A stretch of DNA of 64,000 nt, taken from NCBI GenBank assembly GCA_963794185.1, contig CAWCDM010000141.1, positions 1-64,000 on the forward strand. Reading direction: 5' to 3'. The notes beneath the pieces were generated by a model. That model had not been told where the DNA came from. It was given only the letters and a program-made list of their open reading frames with translations, and did no database searches. Every line of letters begins with the position of its first letter. Within the stretch, counting starts at the first letter, position 1. The stretch comes from JAMXLO01 sp963794185. Its GTDB lineage: Bacteria; Pseudomonadota; Alphaproteobacteria; Acetobacterales; Acetobacteraceae. Positions 28,242 through 42,536 of the stretch are shown one piece after another. The position numbers were made by a program, and so were the translations under genes.

Positions 28242-28961
28242 TGCCGCCGTCCACCGTGATCGTCTGGCCGTTGACGTACGGACGAATCGCGCGAACAGAG
28301 GAACCGGATCACCGACGCGACCTCGGCGGGTTGGCCGTAGCGCTTCACCGGGATCTCGTTGCTTGTAGGCCTCGCCGCGCTCGGCGATCGTCTCCGCCGC
28401 CATGCGCGTGTCGATCAGGCCTGGTGCCACGGCATTCACCAGCACGTCGGGCGCCAGCCTGCGCGCGAGCGACCGCGTGAGCCCGACGAGGCCCGCCTTG
28501 GCAGCGGCATACGGCGGATAGCCGGCGGCGCCGCGGCGATAGGCGACCGAGCTGGTGAACACGATGCGCGCCGGTCCATCGCGCCTGTCGAAGCGCGTGG
28601 CGAAGGCCACCGCAAGGTCATAGGCATTGGTCAGGTTTGCAGCGATTGCCCGGTTCCAGACGCCGTGATCGTTCGGATCGAAGCTGTCGCGCTCGAACAA
28701 TCCGGCGAGATGGATCAGCGCGGCGACCGGTGCGCCGGCGGAGTCGAGCGCCGCGGCGCACGACTCCGGCGTGTCGATCGCCGACTGCCAAGTCGCGATG
28801 CGCGCGGTGCCAAGCGTCTCCCGCGCCTGAGCAAGCCGATCGGCGTCGATATCCACCAGGACCACATGCGCGCCGTGGGCGAGCATCGTGCGCGCCGTCT
28901 CCACGCCGATGCCGCCGGCGCCGCCGGTGATGACGATGCGCTTGCCCGCGAATTCCGCCAT
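28228..28961 (-). pseudogene. Short-chain dehydrogenase/reductase, C-terminal part frameshifted
   Basis: The frame from the ATG at 28961 encodes a normal SDR: ITGGAGGIGVETAR, VDID at the end of strand 2, the catalytic Ser in FTSSVAYRR, and YAAAKAGLVG with Tyr and Lys. After GEAYK the frame changes near 28361 (one extra base) and again near 28279. Correcting both yields NEIPVKRYGQPAEVAS, then FLCSRDSS and YVNGQTITVDGGITNA with a stop at 28228, the canonical SDR ending. It is convergent with the SDR at 27330 and directly downstream of the dioxygenase gene (one base apart). Two lesions in one gene suggest decay or local sequence error. Confidence 0.8.
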
Positions 28962-28962
28962 G

Positions 28963-29842
28963 TCACGCCACCAGGCTTGGATAATCCAGCGTCGCCATCA
29001 CCTGCACGCGGCGCATGTAGCGCGGTTCGTCCGCTGTGTAATCGCCGATGGCATTATGGACGGTGCCGATGTTGTCCCACATCAGCACGTCGCCCACCGT
29101 CCAGTGGTGCGCATGAAGATACTCGGCGCGCTCCTGGTGACGGAACAGGAAGTCGAGGATCTCGCCGCTCTCCTGCGCGTCCATGCCGTCGATGAACATC
29201 GTGTAGCCCGGGTTGGCGTAGAGCACGCGACGGCCGGTGATCGGATGGCGGCGGAAGACCGGCTGGGACACCGGCGGCTTCGTCGCCCTCTGCTGCGGGG
29301 TGAGCGGTTTGCGCGTGGAACCGGGCCGCGCCAGCATCATGTCCCAGAACTTGGCGAAGTCGTGCGTGGCGGTGCGGCCTTCCAGCCTGTGCTTCAGCGC
29401 GTCGGGAAGATCCTCGTAGGCGGCATGCATATTGCGGAACTGTGTCTCGCCCAGCGGCTTGCCATTGCGCTGCGGCACGTGCTGCGCGTGCAGAATATTG
29501 GCGAGCGCGATGTCGTGGCTGTACGACATGTCGGTGTGCCAGCCCTGGCCGGCGTCGTTCGCGCCGATCTGTTTCCCGTCCCGCTTCATGTTGGACAGGA
29601 TCATCATCTCCGGGTGGTTTGGCTCGTGGTAGGCATTGGCGACGTTGATCTCGAGCTCGCCGAAGCGACGGCCAAACGCGGAGAGCTGATCGGCATCCAT
29701 TATCTGCGCGGGGAAGCACAGCACGCCGTGTTCGCCGAGCGCGCGCAGGAGCGTGCAGAAGTCTGCCATCGGACAGTGGTTGCGCGAGGTCGATGCCGGT
29801 GATGCGGGCACCGAGCGTCGCGTCGGTAGGTGTAATCTGCAT
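28963..29842 (-). pseudogene. TauD/TfdA-family 2-oxoglutarate dioxygenase, frameshifted near the N terminus
   Basis: Starts at the ATG at 29842 (GGAG upstream): MQITPTDATLGARITGIDL. The frame breaks at 29766-29767, where one extra base separates PLSD from ADFCTLLRALGEHGVL. The remainder is a full dioxygenase with iron ligands in GWHTDMSYSH (HxD) and VHNAIGDY (distal His), and the oxoglutarate-binding Arg in MRRVQV. The corrected length is about 292 residues, normal for the family. It probably hydroxylates a small acid in the neighbouring catabolic cluster. The stop at 28963 is one base before the downstream SDR start, so they form an operon. Confidence 0.82.
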
Positions 29843-29963
29843 GTGGGTCTCCAGCACTATATGAAGTGCAGCACACCATGAATCGCAAAGGATGCAAAGC
29901 GTCCCATGCCAACTGCGCTGGTGTTCGCACAGCGATCCGCTGATGGGCAGATGTTACGGCGCC

Positions 29964-30558
29964 TCAGGAGCCGCTATGCTGGATCGATTGGTTCAGAGCA
30001 GCGCTAATCGCCAGCGACTTCTGCTGCGAACCCGCACTGCTTCCAAAATAATAGCCTATTATGTTCGCCCATCCTGTTGCAACCACGCCCAGCAGGGTGA
30101 ATAAGAGATCCTTGACCCCACCATCGCCGACCAGCTTGTTCGCCGCGATCACGATCACAATCAGGTACGAAGAATGCCGCGCTGACTCCTATTGCGAGCA
30201 CTCTGTTGGTGTCGTCATGCAGAGCGATCTGCCGTTTGCGGGCATCAAGCGTATTATCATAGTCCTGCGTCGTCATCACACCGCCAACCGGGAATGCTGC
30301 AATCCAGGCAGGATCTGCCTGCTGCAGCCGGATCAGGCACTGTTGCTCTGCCTGCTGCAACCGCAAAGCGAGATCGGCGCCACCTTGCTGCACTGCCGCC
30401 GCGATATCGGCGACGGTGGCGGTGTCATCACCCAGCAGAACGTGGCCAAGCGCCGCAAACGCAGTGGAGCTGTTGGGCCCATCCAGCATGGCAGCCAGGG
30501 CGACTGCTGACGCATTATTCGCCGCCATCTTGATTGTTTGCAGCAAGGAATCAGACAT
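29964..30558 (-). pseudogene. Holin-like small membrane protein, one frameshift
   Basis: From the ATG at 30558 (GAGGCAGTC upstream) the protein has a soluble N-terminal part (MSDSLLQTIKMAANN to DDTNRVLAIGVSAAFF). An extra C at 30164-30165 (plus strand GG) breaks the frame. The corrected continuation is VLIVIVIAANKLVGDGGVKD, then a second membrane segment ending IIGYYFGSSAGSQQKS, the tail typical of phage holin-associated proteins. Two C-terminal transmembrane helices in about 197 residues. It follows directly after the GH108 endolysin, the usual lysis-cassette order endolysin then membrane partner. Confidence 0.72.
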
Positions 30559-30565
30559 GACTGCC

Positions 30566-31093
30566 TCAAATCTGTTCAAGCAATGCCGCAACGCGGTTGA
30601 CCCAACCGCCGAGAAATTGGAACTGCGTTCGATCCCTTGCGACTATCGCGGTGTAGGCTTTTAGACGCAGGCTGAGCACGTGGCTGGCGAGTCGGCCAGC
30701 ATCCGGATACTGAGATGCTGTCCGCACAGTTGTGGCGTCAAGTTGGGCCACGGGCTTCGGTGTCGCAGTCATTCCAAGACACTGCCGCAAATAGGCGATG
30801 GCGCGCGCAGGGCCATGCAGTACGCCTGTATCAACCAGAACCAGGCGGGTCTTAACGTCGGTGATGCTGTCGAAGCCTGGTTCGCTCAAGTACAACACCT
30901 TGTAGATAGAAGCGGCTTCGCTTCGCGGAAGATTGCGCACCTCATCGACCGAGGCCAACCGGCCAAGATTGCGAGCTCGCCCAAGTGTGGCGGCGGTGAT
31001 TCCGAAATTGGTAGGCCCACCACGATCAGCCGAATTATTGACGAAACCGCCTTCGAACTGAAGGACGACATTTATGATGCCATCATCATCCAT
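30566..31093 (-). CDS. Glycoside hydrolase family 108 endolysin/autolysin
   Basis: A 175-residue muramidase-like enzyme. The N-terminal GH108 signature is FEGGFVNNSADRGGPTNFGIT with the catalytic Glu in EGG (about residue 14), followed by the DVKTRLVLVDTGVLHGPARAI region and a C-terminal PG_binding_3-like part (SHVLSLRLKAYTAIVARD). No signal peptide, so it needs a holin or pinholin-like partner to reach the wall; the gene overlapping downstream supplies one. The start is the ATG at 31093 (GGGGTGG upstream) rather than the GTG at 31105. No other phage genes are seen nearby, so this is either a prophage relic or a domesticated lysis/secretion cassette. Confidence 0.87.
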   Translation of the reverse strand: MDDDGIINVVLQFEGGFVNNSADRGGPTNFGITAATLGRARNLGRLASVDEVRNLPRSEAASIYKVLYLSEPGFDSITDVKTRLVLVDTGVLHGPARAIAYLRQCLGMTATPKPVAQLDATTVRTASQYPDAGRLASHVLSLRLKAYTAIVARDRTQFQFLGGWVNRVAALLEQI

Positions 31094-31197
31094 GGGACCA
31101 GCCACCCCAATGTCGGCATCATTGTGTATGACAATTGTTCCATCAACGCAAGCGCAACATTACGTACTTCTCTACATCGTCTCTCTTTGTCGGCTGG

Positions 31198-32394
31198 TCA
31201 CACCCGTCGCACGACGTACGACTTCTCCAACGCCTCGAGTATCGCATCGGCATGCAACGGATCGCGCGCCTCCACCATCACTTCCAGTTCCGCGGCCTGC
31301 ACCGATGATGCCGCGAACAGCCGCTGGTGCGAGACCTCGATAATATTGCCGCCGGTGTTGCCGATCTTGCCTGCGATGTCCGCCAGGACACCTGGACGAT
31401 CGGGAATCTGCAGATGCAGACGCAGAAGTCGTCCGTCGCGCAGCAAATTGCGCAACAGCACATTCGACAGGATGCGAGCGTCGATGTTGCCACCGGTAAT
31501 CGCGATGCCGACGCGCTTGTCGCGGAAATGCTCCGGGGAGGCCAGCAGCGCGGCAACGCCCACGGCGCCCGCACCCTCCGCCACCACCTTGGCGCCCTCC
31601 ACCAGGAGGCCGATCGCCTCCTCGATCGTGTGTTCCGGCACCACCAGGACTTCCACGCCCAGCGCACGGATGATCGCGAGCGCCTTCTCGCCGACGTCGC
31701 GCACGGCGATACCTTCGGCGATGGTCGGCCCGCCGACAGATACAGTCTCTCCGGCCAACCGCTGAGCCATGGCCGAATAGGCGGCGACCTCCACGCCGTA
31801 GACCGCGATGCCTGATCGTATCGCCTTGGCGACGGTTGCGCAGCCGGCAAGCAGTCCGCCGCCGCCGACCGGGATCACCAGCGCATCCAGATCGGGCACA
31901 TCCTGCAGCAGTTCGAGCGCCAGCGTGCCCTGGCCAGCCATCACGCCGACATCGTCGTAGGGATGCACGAATACCAGATCGTGCTCCGCCGCCAGTGCCC
32001 TGGCGTGGGCCGCCGCCTCGGCCAGCGTCTCGCCATGCAGCACGACATGCGCGCCCCAGGCGGCAGTGCGCGTCACCTTCGTTACTGGCGTGAATTTCGG
32101 CATCACGATGGTGGCGGCGACGTTGCTCAGGCTGGCATGCCGGGCGACCGCCTGGGCGTGATTGCCGGCCGACATCGCGATCACGCCACGCTCGCGCTCG
32201 GCATCGCTCAGCAGCGCCAGGCGATTGGCCGCGCCGCGCTCCTTGAAAGCGCCGGTCACCTGCAGGTTGTCGAGCTTCAGCACCACCTCGGCGCCGGTGG
32301 CGCGCGACACGGCATCGCTCGGCAGGGCGGGCGTGCGCAGCACGCGCCCGGCGATGCGGTCGGCCGCGGCCGCCACATCGGCGAAGCTCAGCAC
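31198..32394 (-). CDS. ilvA: Threonine ammonia-lyase with C-terminal ACT domain
   Basis: A 398-residue PLP enzyme that deaminates threonine to 2-oxobutyrate, feeding isoleucine synthesis or threonine catabolism. The PLP lysine is in TGAFKERGAANRL (about 52-64), SAGNHAQAVA follows, and the phosphate-binding glycine loop is VGGGGLLAGCATV. The C-terminal ACT domain (LQIPDRPGVLADIAG to VMVEARD) implies allosteric control. The single ACT and the length match the TdcB/IlvA short type, so the symbol is given with some caution. The GTG start at 32394 lies one base after the greA stop, so the two are translationally coupled. Confidence 0.92.
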   Translation of the reverse strand: MLSFADVAAAADRIAGRVLRTPALPSDAVSRATGAEVVLKLDNLQVTGAFKERGAANRLALLSDAERERGVIAMSAGNHAQAVARHASLSNVAATIVMPKFTPVTKVTRTAAWGAHVVLHGETLAEAAAHARALAAEHDLVFVHPYDDVGVMAGQGTLALELLQDVPDLDALVIPVGGGGLLAGCATVAKAIRSGIAVYGVEVAAYSAMAQRLAGETVSVGGPTIAEGIAVRDVGEKALAIIRALGVEVLVVPEHTIEEAIGLLVEGAKVVAEGAGAVGVAALLASPEHFRDKRVGIAITGGNIDARILSNVLLRNLLRDGRLLRLHLQIPDRPGVLADIAGKIGNTGGNIIEVSHQRLFAASSVQAAELEVMVEARDPLHADAILEALEKSYVVRRV

Positions 32395-32395
32395 G

Positions 32396-32869
32396 TCAGA
32401 AGAACTTGATGCCGAGTATTTCGTAGGAGCGGTCCCCGCCGGGCGCCGGCACCGAAATGGACTCGCCCACCTTCTTGCCAATCAGCGCCTTGGCCAGCGG
32501 CGAGGAGATCGACAGCCGTCCTCCCTTGATGTCGGCCTCGTACACGCCGACGATCTGGTAGGTGGATTCCTTCTCGGTCTCCTCGTCCACCAGCCGGACA
32601 TGGGCGCCGAACATCACGTGGTCACCGGACAGCGTGGACGGATCGATGATCTCCGCCGCGGAGACGATCTCCTCGAGTTCGGCAATCCGGCCTTCGATAA
32701 AGGACTGGCGTTCTCGGGCAGCATGGTATTCTGCGTTCTCGGAGAGATCGCCATGTGTCCGCGCCTCGGCGATCTGGCGGATGATCGCCGGACGCTCAGA
32801 CGCCTTGAGCTGACGCAACTCGTCTGCCAGCCGTTTCAGGCCTGGGGCGGTCATCGGGAACTTCTGCAC
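32396..32869 (-). CDS. greA: Transcription elongation factor GreA
   Basis: A 157-residue factor that rescues backtracked RNA polymerase by stimulating transcript cleavage. Starts at a GTG giving VQKFPMTAPGLKRL, the usual GreA N terminus. The coiled-coil tip acidic residues are in HGDLSENAEYHAARE, and the C-terminal FKBP-like domain ends SYEILGIKFF. Normal length. It lies between carB (97 bases upstream on this strand) and ilvA, the greA-carB neighbourhood common in Alphaproteobacteria. Confidence 0.96.
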   Translation of the reverse strand: MQKFPMTAPGLKRLADELRQLKASERPAIIRQIAEARTHGDLSENAEYHAARERQSFIEGRIAELEEIVSAAEIIDPSTLSGDHVMFGAHVRLVDEETEKESTYQIVGVYEADIKGGRLSISSPLAKALIGKKVGESISVPAPGGDRSYEILGIKFF

Positions 32870-32965
32870 GATACTCCGTCCTTCGATGGTCCAACGCAAT
32901 GAGAGGTCGGCTTGCAGCCAAGCACAAGCGCCGCGACAGACCCACGTCCGGCCGCGACCGATGCT

Positions 32966-36208
<3,243 letters not shown>

Positions 36209-36628
36209 TTGCCGGCCGATCGTCGGGCTAGCGTCCGGCGCGGGATTCAATGGGTGGCGTGCGTTGCGGCTCGACCCCTCCCCCAGCCCCCTCCCGCACG
36301 GGGAGGGGGAGCATCGATGTACCTGCTCCTCCTCCCCTTGCGGGAGGGGGCTGGGCGGAGGGGTCGAGCGGTCCAACAACTGACGTGCCGCATGTACCCC
36401 ATCTGGCGTCAGTTCCAGATGCCAGTGGCATTGCAGCGCACCTTCCGGCAGGCGGATCGGTTCGCGGATCAGGGCTTCGCGGAGGCAGGTGGCGACGGCA
36501 TCGCAGAATGTCCGATAGTCGGCGCGTTGCCGGGAGAGCACGCAAAAGCGCTCGAACCCGGCCTCGATATTCGGCTCGTTGATCGTGTGGCGGAACGCGG
36601 TCGTCAGCAACAGCGATTTCCCGTCCAT
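36209..36628 (-). CDS. Hypothetical protein between carA and carB, without its own stop codon
   Basis: The ATG at 36628 lies one base after the carA stop. The first 86 or so codons look coding (MDGKSLLLTTAFRHTINEPN, FERFCVLSRQRADYRTFCDA, LQCHWHLELTPDGVHAARQLLDR) but match no family I know. The frame then passes through the palindromic repeat 36271-36367 and continues in phase into carB, so no stop separates them. The repeat insertion has probably replaced the original 3' end. Ribosomes entering here could make a CarB with about 140 extra residues. Confidence 0.5.
36271..36367. repeat. GC-rich palindromic repeat between carA and carB
   Basis: Inverted repeat bounded by TCGA on both sides. The left arm is CCCCTCCCCCAGCCCCCTCC, and the right arm is close to its complement (GGGAGGGGGCTGGGCGGAGG). 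A related copy lies at 38614-38710. The class is a REP/IR-type intergenic repeat. Confidence 0.8.
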
Positions 36629-36629
36629 G

Positions 36630-38009
36630 TCAAACCCGCCGCTCGATCATTTTGACGAACCGCCCGAACAGATAGTGGCTGTCGGAGGGCCCCGGACTGG
36701 CTTCCGGATGGTACTGCACGCTGAATGCCGGGCGATCCGTGCACGCCAACCCCTCATTCGAGCCATCGAACAGCGATACGTGCGTCACCGTCGCGGTCTG
36801 CGGCAACGTCGCGGGGTCGACCGCGAACCCATGGTTCTGGCTGGTGATCTCCACCTTGCCGGTCGCGAGATCCTTCACCGGCTGGTTCGCGCCGCGATGG
36901 CCGCGCTCCATCTTGTAGGTGCGCGCGCCGAGCGCCAGCGCCAGCAACTGATGGCCGAGGCAAATGCCGAACAGCGGCACCCCGGCATCCAGCACGCCAC
37001 GGATCGCCGGCACCGCGTATTCGGCCGTGGCCGCGGGGTCACCTGGACCGTTGGACAGGAACACACCAACTGGCTTGCGACGCAGGATGTCTTCGGCGGT
37101 CGTGGTCGCCGGCACCACGGTCAGGCTGCACCCGGCCGATGCCAGGCAGCGCAGGATGTTGCGCTTCGCCCCGTAATCCACCGCCACCACATGGTGCTTC
37201 GGCGCGGACTGCCGCCCGGTGCCGGCGGGCCAGGCCCATCGCGTCTCATCCCAGTCGTAGGACTGTCGGCAGGAGACCTCCTTGGCGAGGTCCATGCCCT
37301 CCAGCCCGGGCCAAGCCTGTGCCTGCTCGCGCAAACTCCCCAGCTCGAACCGGCCGTCAATAGGAAACGCCAGCACCCCGGCGGGCGCGCCGCCGTCGCG
37401 GATGCGGATCGTCAGCGCTCGCGTATCCACCCCGGCCAGACCGGCGATCCCCTGCGCCCGCAGCCACGCATCCAGGTGCTGCACGGCCCGCCAGTTCGAC
37501 GGCTCCGTGACATCCTGCTTCACCACAAGGCCACGCGCGGCGATGGTGGCGGCTTCGATATCCTCGGCATTGGTGCCGACATTGCCGATATGGGGGAAGG
37601 TGAACGTGATGATCTGCCCGGCATAGGAGGGATCGGTCAGCGTCTCCTGATAGCCGGTCATGCCGGTGTTGAAGCAGACCTCCCCCACCGGCGCGGGCGA
37701 GTGGGTATGGGCGCCGAAGCCGCGGCCCCAGAAGACCGACCCATCAGCCAGGACAAGCGCGGCCGTGGCGCCTTGCGGCACCTCGCCGGGATTGGCGTCG
37801 GGACGTGGATCGGAGCGCGGGGCGGACGGGCCTCCCGGCAGGTCCGACAGCGCGAGGCTGGTGGCGGCGATGACCGCGGCCCAATGGCGGGCGGGGATCG
37901 ATCCGGCCTGGCGCCATTTGCGCACGGCCTCAGTGCCCACGCCCGCCAGACGCGCAGCGGCATCGGCTCCGCCAAGGCGGTCGATGATCGATTCGACGCT
38001 CTCCGTCAT
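36630..38009 (-). CDS. carA: Carbamoyl-phosphate synthase small subunit with N-terminal helix-turn-helix domain
   Basis: A 459-residue glutaminase subunit. Residues from about 78 on are ordinary CarA (ALVLADGSVFWGRGFGA, then a class I glutamine amidotransferase with the nucleophile Cys in FGICLGHQLLALALG and the His-Glu pair in YHPEASPGPSD). Residues 1-60 are extra: SIIDRLGGADAAARLAGVG then TEAVRKWRQAGSIPARHW, a Cro/YdaS-like helix-turn-helix of the type known from recall as carph-isopro. Standard CarA has about 380-400 residues. The start is the ATG at 38009. It heads the carA-orf-carB run and is divergent from yqeY. The HTH could regulate the locus or the enzyme; this is inference. Confidence 0.95.
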   Translation of the reverse strand: MTESVESIIDRLGGADAAARLAGVGTEAVRKWRQAGSIPARHWAAVIAATSLALSDLPGGPSAPRSDPRPDANPGEVPQGATAALVLADGSVFWGRGFGAHTHSPAPVGEVCFNTGMTGYQETLTDPSYAGQIITFTFPHIGNVGTNAEDIEAATIAARGLVVKQDVTEPSNWRAVQHLDAWLRAQGIAGLAGVDTRALTIRIRDGGAPAGVLAFPIDGRFELGSLREQAQAWPGLEGMDLAKEVSCRQSYDWDETRWAWPAGTGRQSAPKHHVVAVDYGAKRNILRCLASAGCSLTVVPATTTAEDILRRKPVGVFLSNGPGDPAATAEYAVPAIRGVLDAGVPLFGICLGHQLLALALGARTYKMERGHRGANQPVKDLATGKVEITSQNHGFAVDPATLPQTATVTHVSLFDGSNEGLACTDRPAFSVQYHPEASPGPSDSHYLFGRFVKMIERRV

Positions 38010-38138
38010 GGCCGGGAATGTATGGGAAGCAGTTTCCCAGCGCAACCGACGCGCACGGCACTGGGAATTTTTCTCCGGCAGCACACATGCGAGTCACTTC
38101 GCATATTATAGGGGGACAATTTGTCGCGGAGAGATGCC

Positions 38139-38594
38139 ATGGGCCTCAGGGAGCAGTTCACCGAACAGCTCAAGGCGTCGATGAAGGCCGGAGATGCGGC
38201 TCGCACCTCGACCTTGCGGATGATTCTGGCCCGCCTGAAGGACATCGACATCGCCGCCCGCCCGAAAGGCGTGGAGCGCGTCCCCGACGAGGAGGTGGTC
38301 GCCACGCTGCGCGGCATGGTGAAGTCGCGGCGGGAATCGGTGGATCTGTATCGGCAGGGCAACCGGCCGGAACTGGTCGCCAAGGAAGAGGCCGAGATCG
38401 CCGTGATCGAAAGCTTCCTGCCGCGGCAGATGGACGAGGCAGCGACGGCGCAGGCGGTGGCGGATGCGATCGCCGAGACGGGGGCGGGCAGCGTCACGGA
38501 TATGGGCAAGGTGATGGCCGCGCTCAGGGCGAAGCACGCAGCGACGCTCGATATGGCGAAGGCCGGCCAGATGGTGAAGGCGAGGCTGGCGTGA
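38139..38594 (+). CDS. yqeY: GatB/YqeY-domain protein
   Basis: A 151-residue protein from the ATG at 38139 (GGAG seven bases upstream); a TTG 18 bases earlier is the only alternative. Typical YqeY sequence: LREQFTEQLKASMKAGD, STLRMILARLKDIDIA, the ELVAKEEAEIAVIESFLPRQM segment and MGKVMAALRAKHAATLDM. The domain is the tail region of GatB, which binds tRNA; free-standing YqeY has no firmly established role. It precedes dnaG and rpoD, a conserved alphaproteobacterial order, and is divergent from carA. Confidence 0.95.
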   Translation: MGLREQFTEQLKASMKAGDAARTSTLRMILARLKDIDIAARPKGVERVPDEEVVATLRGMVKSRRESVDLYRQGNRPELVAKEEAEIAVIESFLPRQMDEAATAQAVADAIAETGAGSVTDMGKVMAALRAKHAATLDMAKAGQMVKARLA

Positions 38595-38613
38595 CGATAC
38601 TGACGATACAGAT

Positions 38614-38710
38614 CCTCCCCCTCCCCTCGCGGGAGGGGGTTGGGGGAAGGGGGCCCGCCGGGTACCGGTGCCAACCCCTCCCCCCAACCCCCTCCCGCAA
38701 GGGGAGGGGG
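38614..38710. repeat. GC-rich palindromic repeat between yqeY and dnaG
   Basis: Inverted repeat of the same class as 36271-36367. The left arm is CTCCCCCTCCCCTCGCGGGA, and the right end is close to its complement (CTCCCGCAAGGGGAGGGGGA). The right arm ends 15 bases before the dnaG start and supplies the only purine-rich stretch (GGGGAGGGGGAG) that could act as a ribosome site. Confidence 0.8.
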
Positions 38711-38725
38711 AGCCTGTCCTTCCTG

Positions 38726-40519
38726 ATGGCCCTCCCGGCGTCCTTCCTGGACGAACTCCGCACCCGCACTCCGTTGGCGGCGGTGGTCGGCCGACGGGTG
38801 CGCCTGGCGCGGTCGGGGCGGCAGTGGAAGGGGTGCTGCCCGTTCCATGGCGAGAAGACGCCAAGCTTCTACGTCTACGAGGACGGCCACTATCACTGCT
38901 TCGGCTGCGGCGCGCATGGCGATGCGATCGGTTTCGTCATGCAGAGCGAGGGCGCCGGGTTCATGGAGGCGGTGGAGCGGCTGGCCGCCGAGGCCGGTCT
39001 CGAAGTCCCGAAACCGACCCGCGAGGCGGCGGAAGCGGAACAGAAACGGCAGCACCTCGGTTCGGTGCTGGACATGGCCCAGGCCAGCTACGCGAGGCGG
39101 CTGTTCCTGCCGGAGGGGCGCCCGGCGCTCTCGTACCTGCTGGGGCGCGGGCTGTCGGAGCCGACGATCCGCCGCTTCGGCCTCGGCTGGTCGGGCGAGG
39201 GCCGCGGCGCACTGGCTGGCGAACTCGCGCGCGACGGGATCACGGCGGATCAGTTGCACGAGGCCGGATTGATGCGCCGCGATGATGAAACCGGCCGGTC
39301 CTTCGATCTGTTCTTCAATCGCGTGATGTTCCCCATCAGGGACCGCCGCGGGCGGATCATCAGCTTCGGCGGGCGCATCCTTGGGGACGGCCAGCCGAAA
39401 TACGTCAACGGGCCGGAGACGGCGCTGTTCGCCAAACGCCGCACGCTCTACGCGCTCGATCTCGCGCGCGAAGCGGTGCGGGGCGGCGCACCTCTGGTGG
39501 TGGTCGAGGGGTATATGGACGTGATCGCTCTCGCGCAGGCAGGTATCGGCGGAGCCGTGGCGCCGCTCGGAACCGCGCTGACCGAGGAACAGCTCGACGA
39601 ACTGTGGCGGCTCGCGCCGGCGCCGATCCTCTGCTTCGACGGTGATGCGGCCGGGGCACGTGCGGCAGCGCGCGCCGCGGAGCTGGCGCTGCCGATGCTG
39701 GCGCCGGAACGAACGCTGCAGCTTGCGACGCTGCCCGCCGGCGAGGACCCCGACACGCTTGTGCGCCGTCGGGGCGCGGCTGGCATGCGGGCCGTGGTCG
39801 ACGCGGCGCGTCCGCTGGCAGTGGCGCTCTTCGACCTGATGCGCGAGGCAGGCGGCGAGGCGAGCCCGGAACAGCGCGCCGCATTCCGTGCCCGGCTGGA
39901 AGCGGCAGCGAAGCGCATCCCGGACCGGGCGCTGGCGGGCGAATATCGTCGGGTCCTGCTGGACCGGTTCTACGCCGCCCGGCCCGGCCTCGGCCGCCGG
40001 CCGCCCTCGCGCGGCCTGGTGCTGCGTGTGGCCCCAGTGGCCGGCGCGGTCGCGGCGGAGCGGGCGCGCATCCTGACGGCTATCCTGCTCCGGCATCCGA
40101 ACCTGCTGCACGACGTCGAGCACGCCTATGCCGCTCTCGACCTGCCGCCGCCGCTGAATCGGCTCCGCGAGGCGCTGTGCAGGTGGGTGGATATGGCCGA
40201 TGTGCTTGACTCGCGGGCATTGACGGACCACCTCACAACTTCTGGATTACAGGCCGAAGTTGATCAGGCTTTGGCGGCGGTGCCGGTGCCGCTGCCGGCC
40301 TGCGCATCCTTGGCCGCAATGCCGGCCGAGGCCGAGGCGGGGTGGTGGCACATCTTCGGGTTCCTCAACGTGGAGCGGCTGCGCGAAGAGGTTGCATCGG
40401 CCGAGGCCGCCTGCGCGGCCGAGCTGACATCCCAAAGTCAGAGTCGTTTGCTTGCGCTGAAGGCGGCACTGAACAAGGTCAACAGCGGTGAACCCGATGG
40501 GGTCGACCTTGCGGCGTGA
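38726..40519 (+). CDS. dnaG: DNA primase
   Basis: A 597-residue primase that makes RNA primers for replication. Start ATG at 38726: MALPASFLDELRTRTPLA. The N-terminal zinc finger is in CCPFHGEKTPSFYVYED and HCFGCGAHGD (about 34-60). The catalytic core and TOPRIM follow (VVVEGYMDVIALAQAGIGG near 255; FDGDAAGARAA). The C-terminal helicase-binding part is shorter and less conserved. Full length and intact. It lies between yqeY and rpoD, the macromolecular synthesis arrangement. Confidence 0.97.
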   Translation: MALPASFLDELRTRTPLAAVVGRRVRLARSGRQWKGCCPFHGEKTPSFYVYEDGHYHCFGCGAHGDAIGFVMQSEGAGFMEAVERLAAEAGLEVPKPTREAAEAEQKRQHLGSVLDMAQASYARRLFLPEGRPALSYLLGRGLSEPTIRRFGLGWSGEGRGALAGELARDGITADQLHEAGLMRRDDETGRSFDLFFNRVMFPIRDRRGRIISFGGRILGDGQPKYVNGPETALFAKRRTLYALDLAREAVRGGAPLVVVEGYMDVIALAQAGIGGAVAPLGTALTEEQLDELWRLAPAPILCFDGDAAGARAAARAAELALPMLAPERTLQLATLPAGEDPDTLVRRRGAAGMRAVVDAARPLAVALFDLMREAGGEASPEQRAAFRARLEAAAKRIPDRALAGEYRRVLLDRFYAARPGLGRRPPSRGLVLRVAPVAGAVAAERARILTAILLRHPNLLHDVEHAYAALDLPPPLNRLREALCRWVDMADVLDSRALTDHLTTSGLQAEVDQALAAVPVPLPACASLAAMPAEAEAGWWHIFGFLNVERLREEVASAEAACAAELTSQSQSRLLALKAALNKVNSGEPDGVDLAA

Positions 40520-40580
40520 AGATCGGAGTGCAGCAGCGGTATGTGCACGCTGCCGCGATGACGTAGGAGTTTGCTGAACG

Positions 40581-42536
<1,956 letters not shown>

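Noticed and set aside
38006..40231. 741-codon open frame opposite yqeY and dnaG
   Set aside because: Antisense shadow; spans two real genes and the palindromic repeat.
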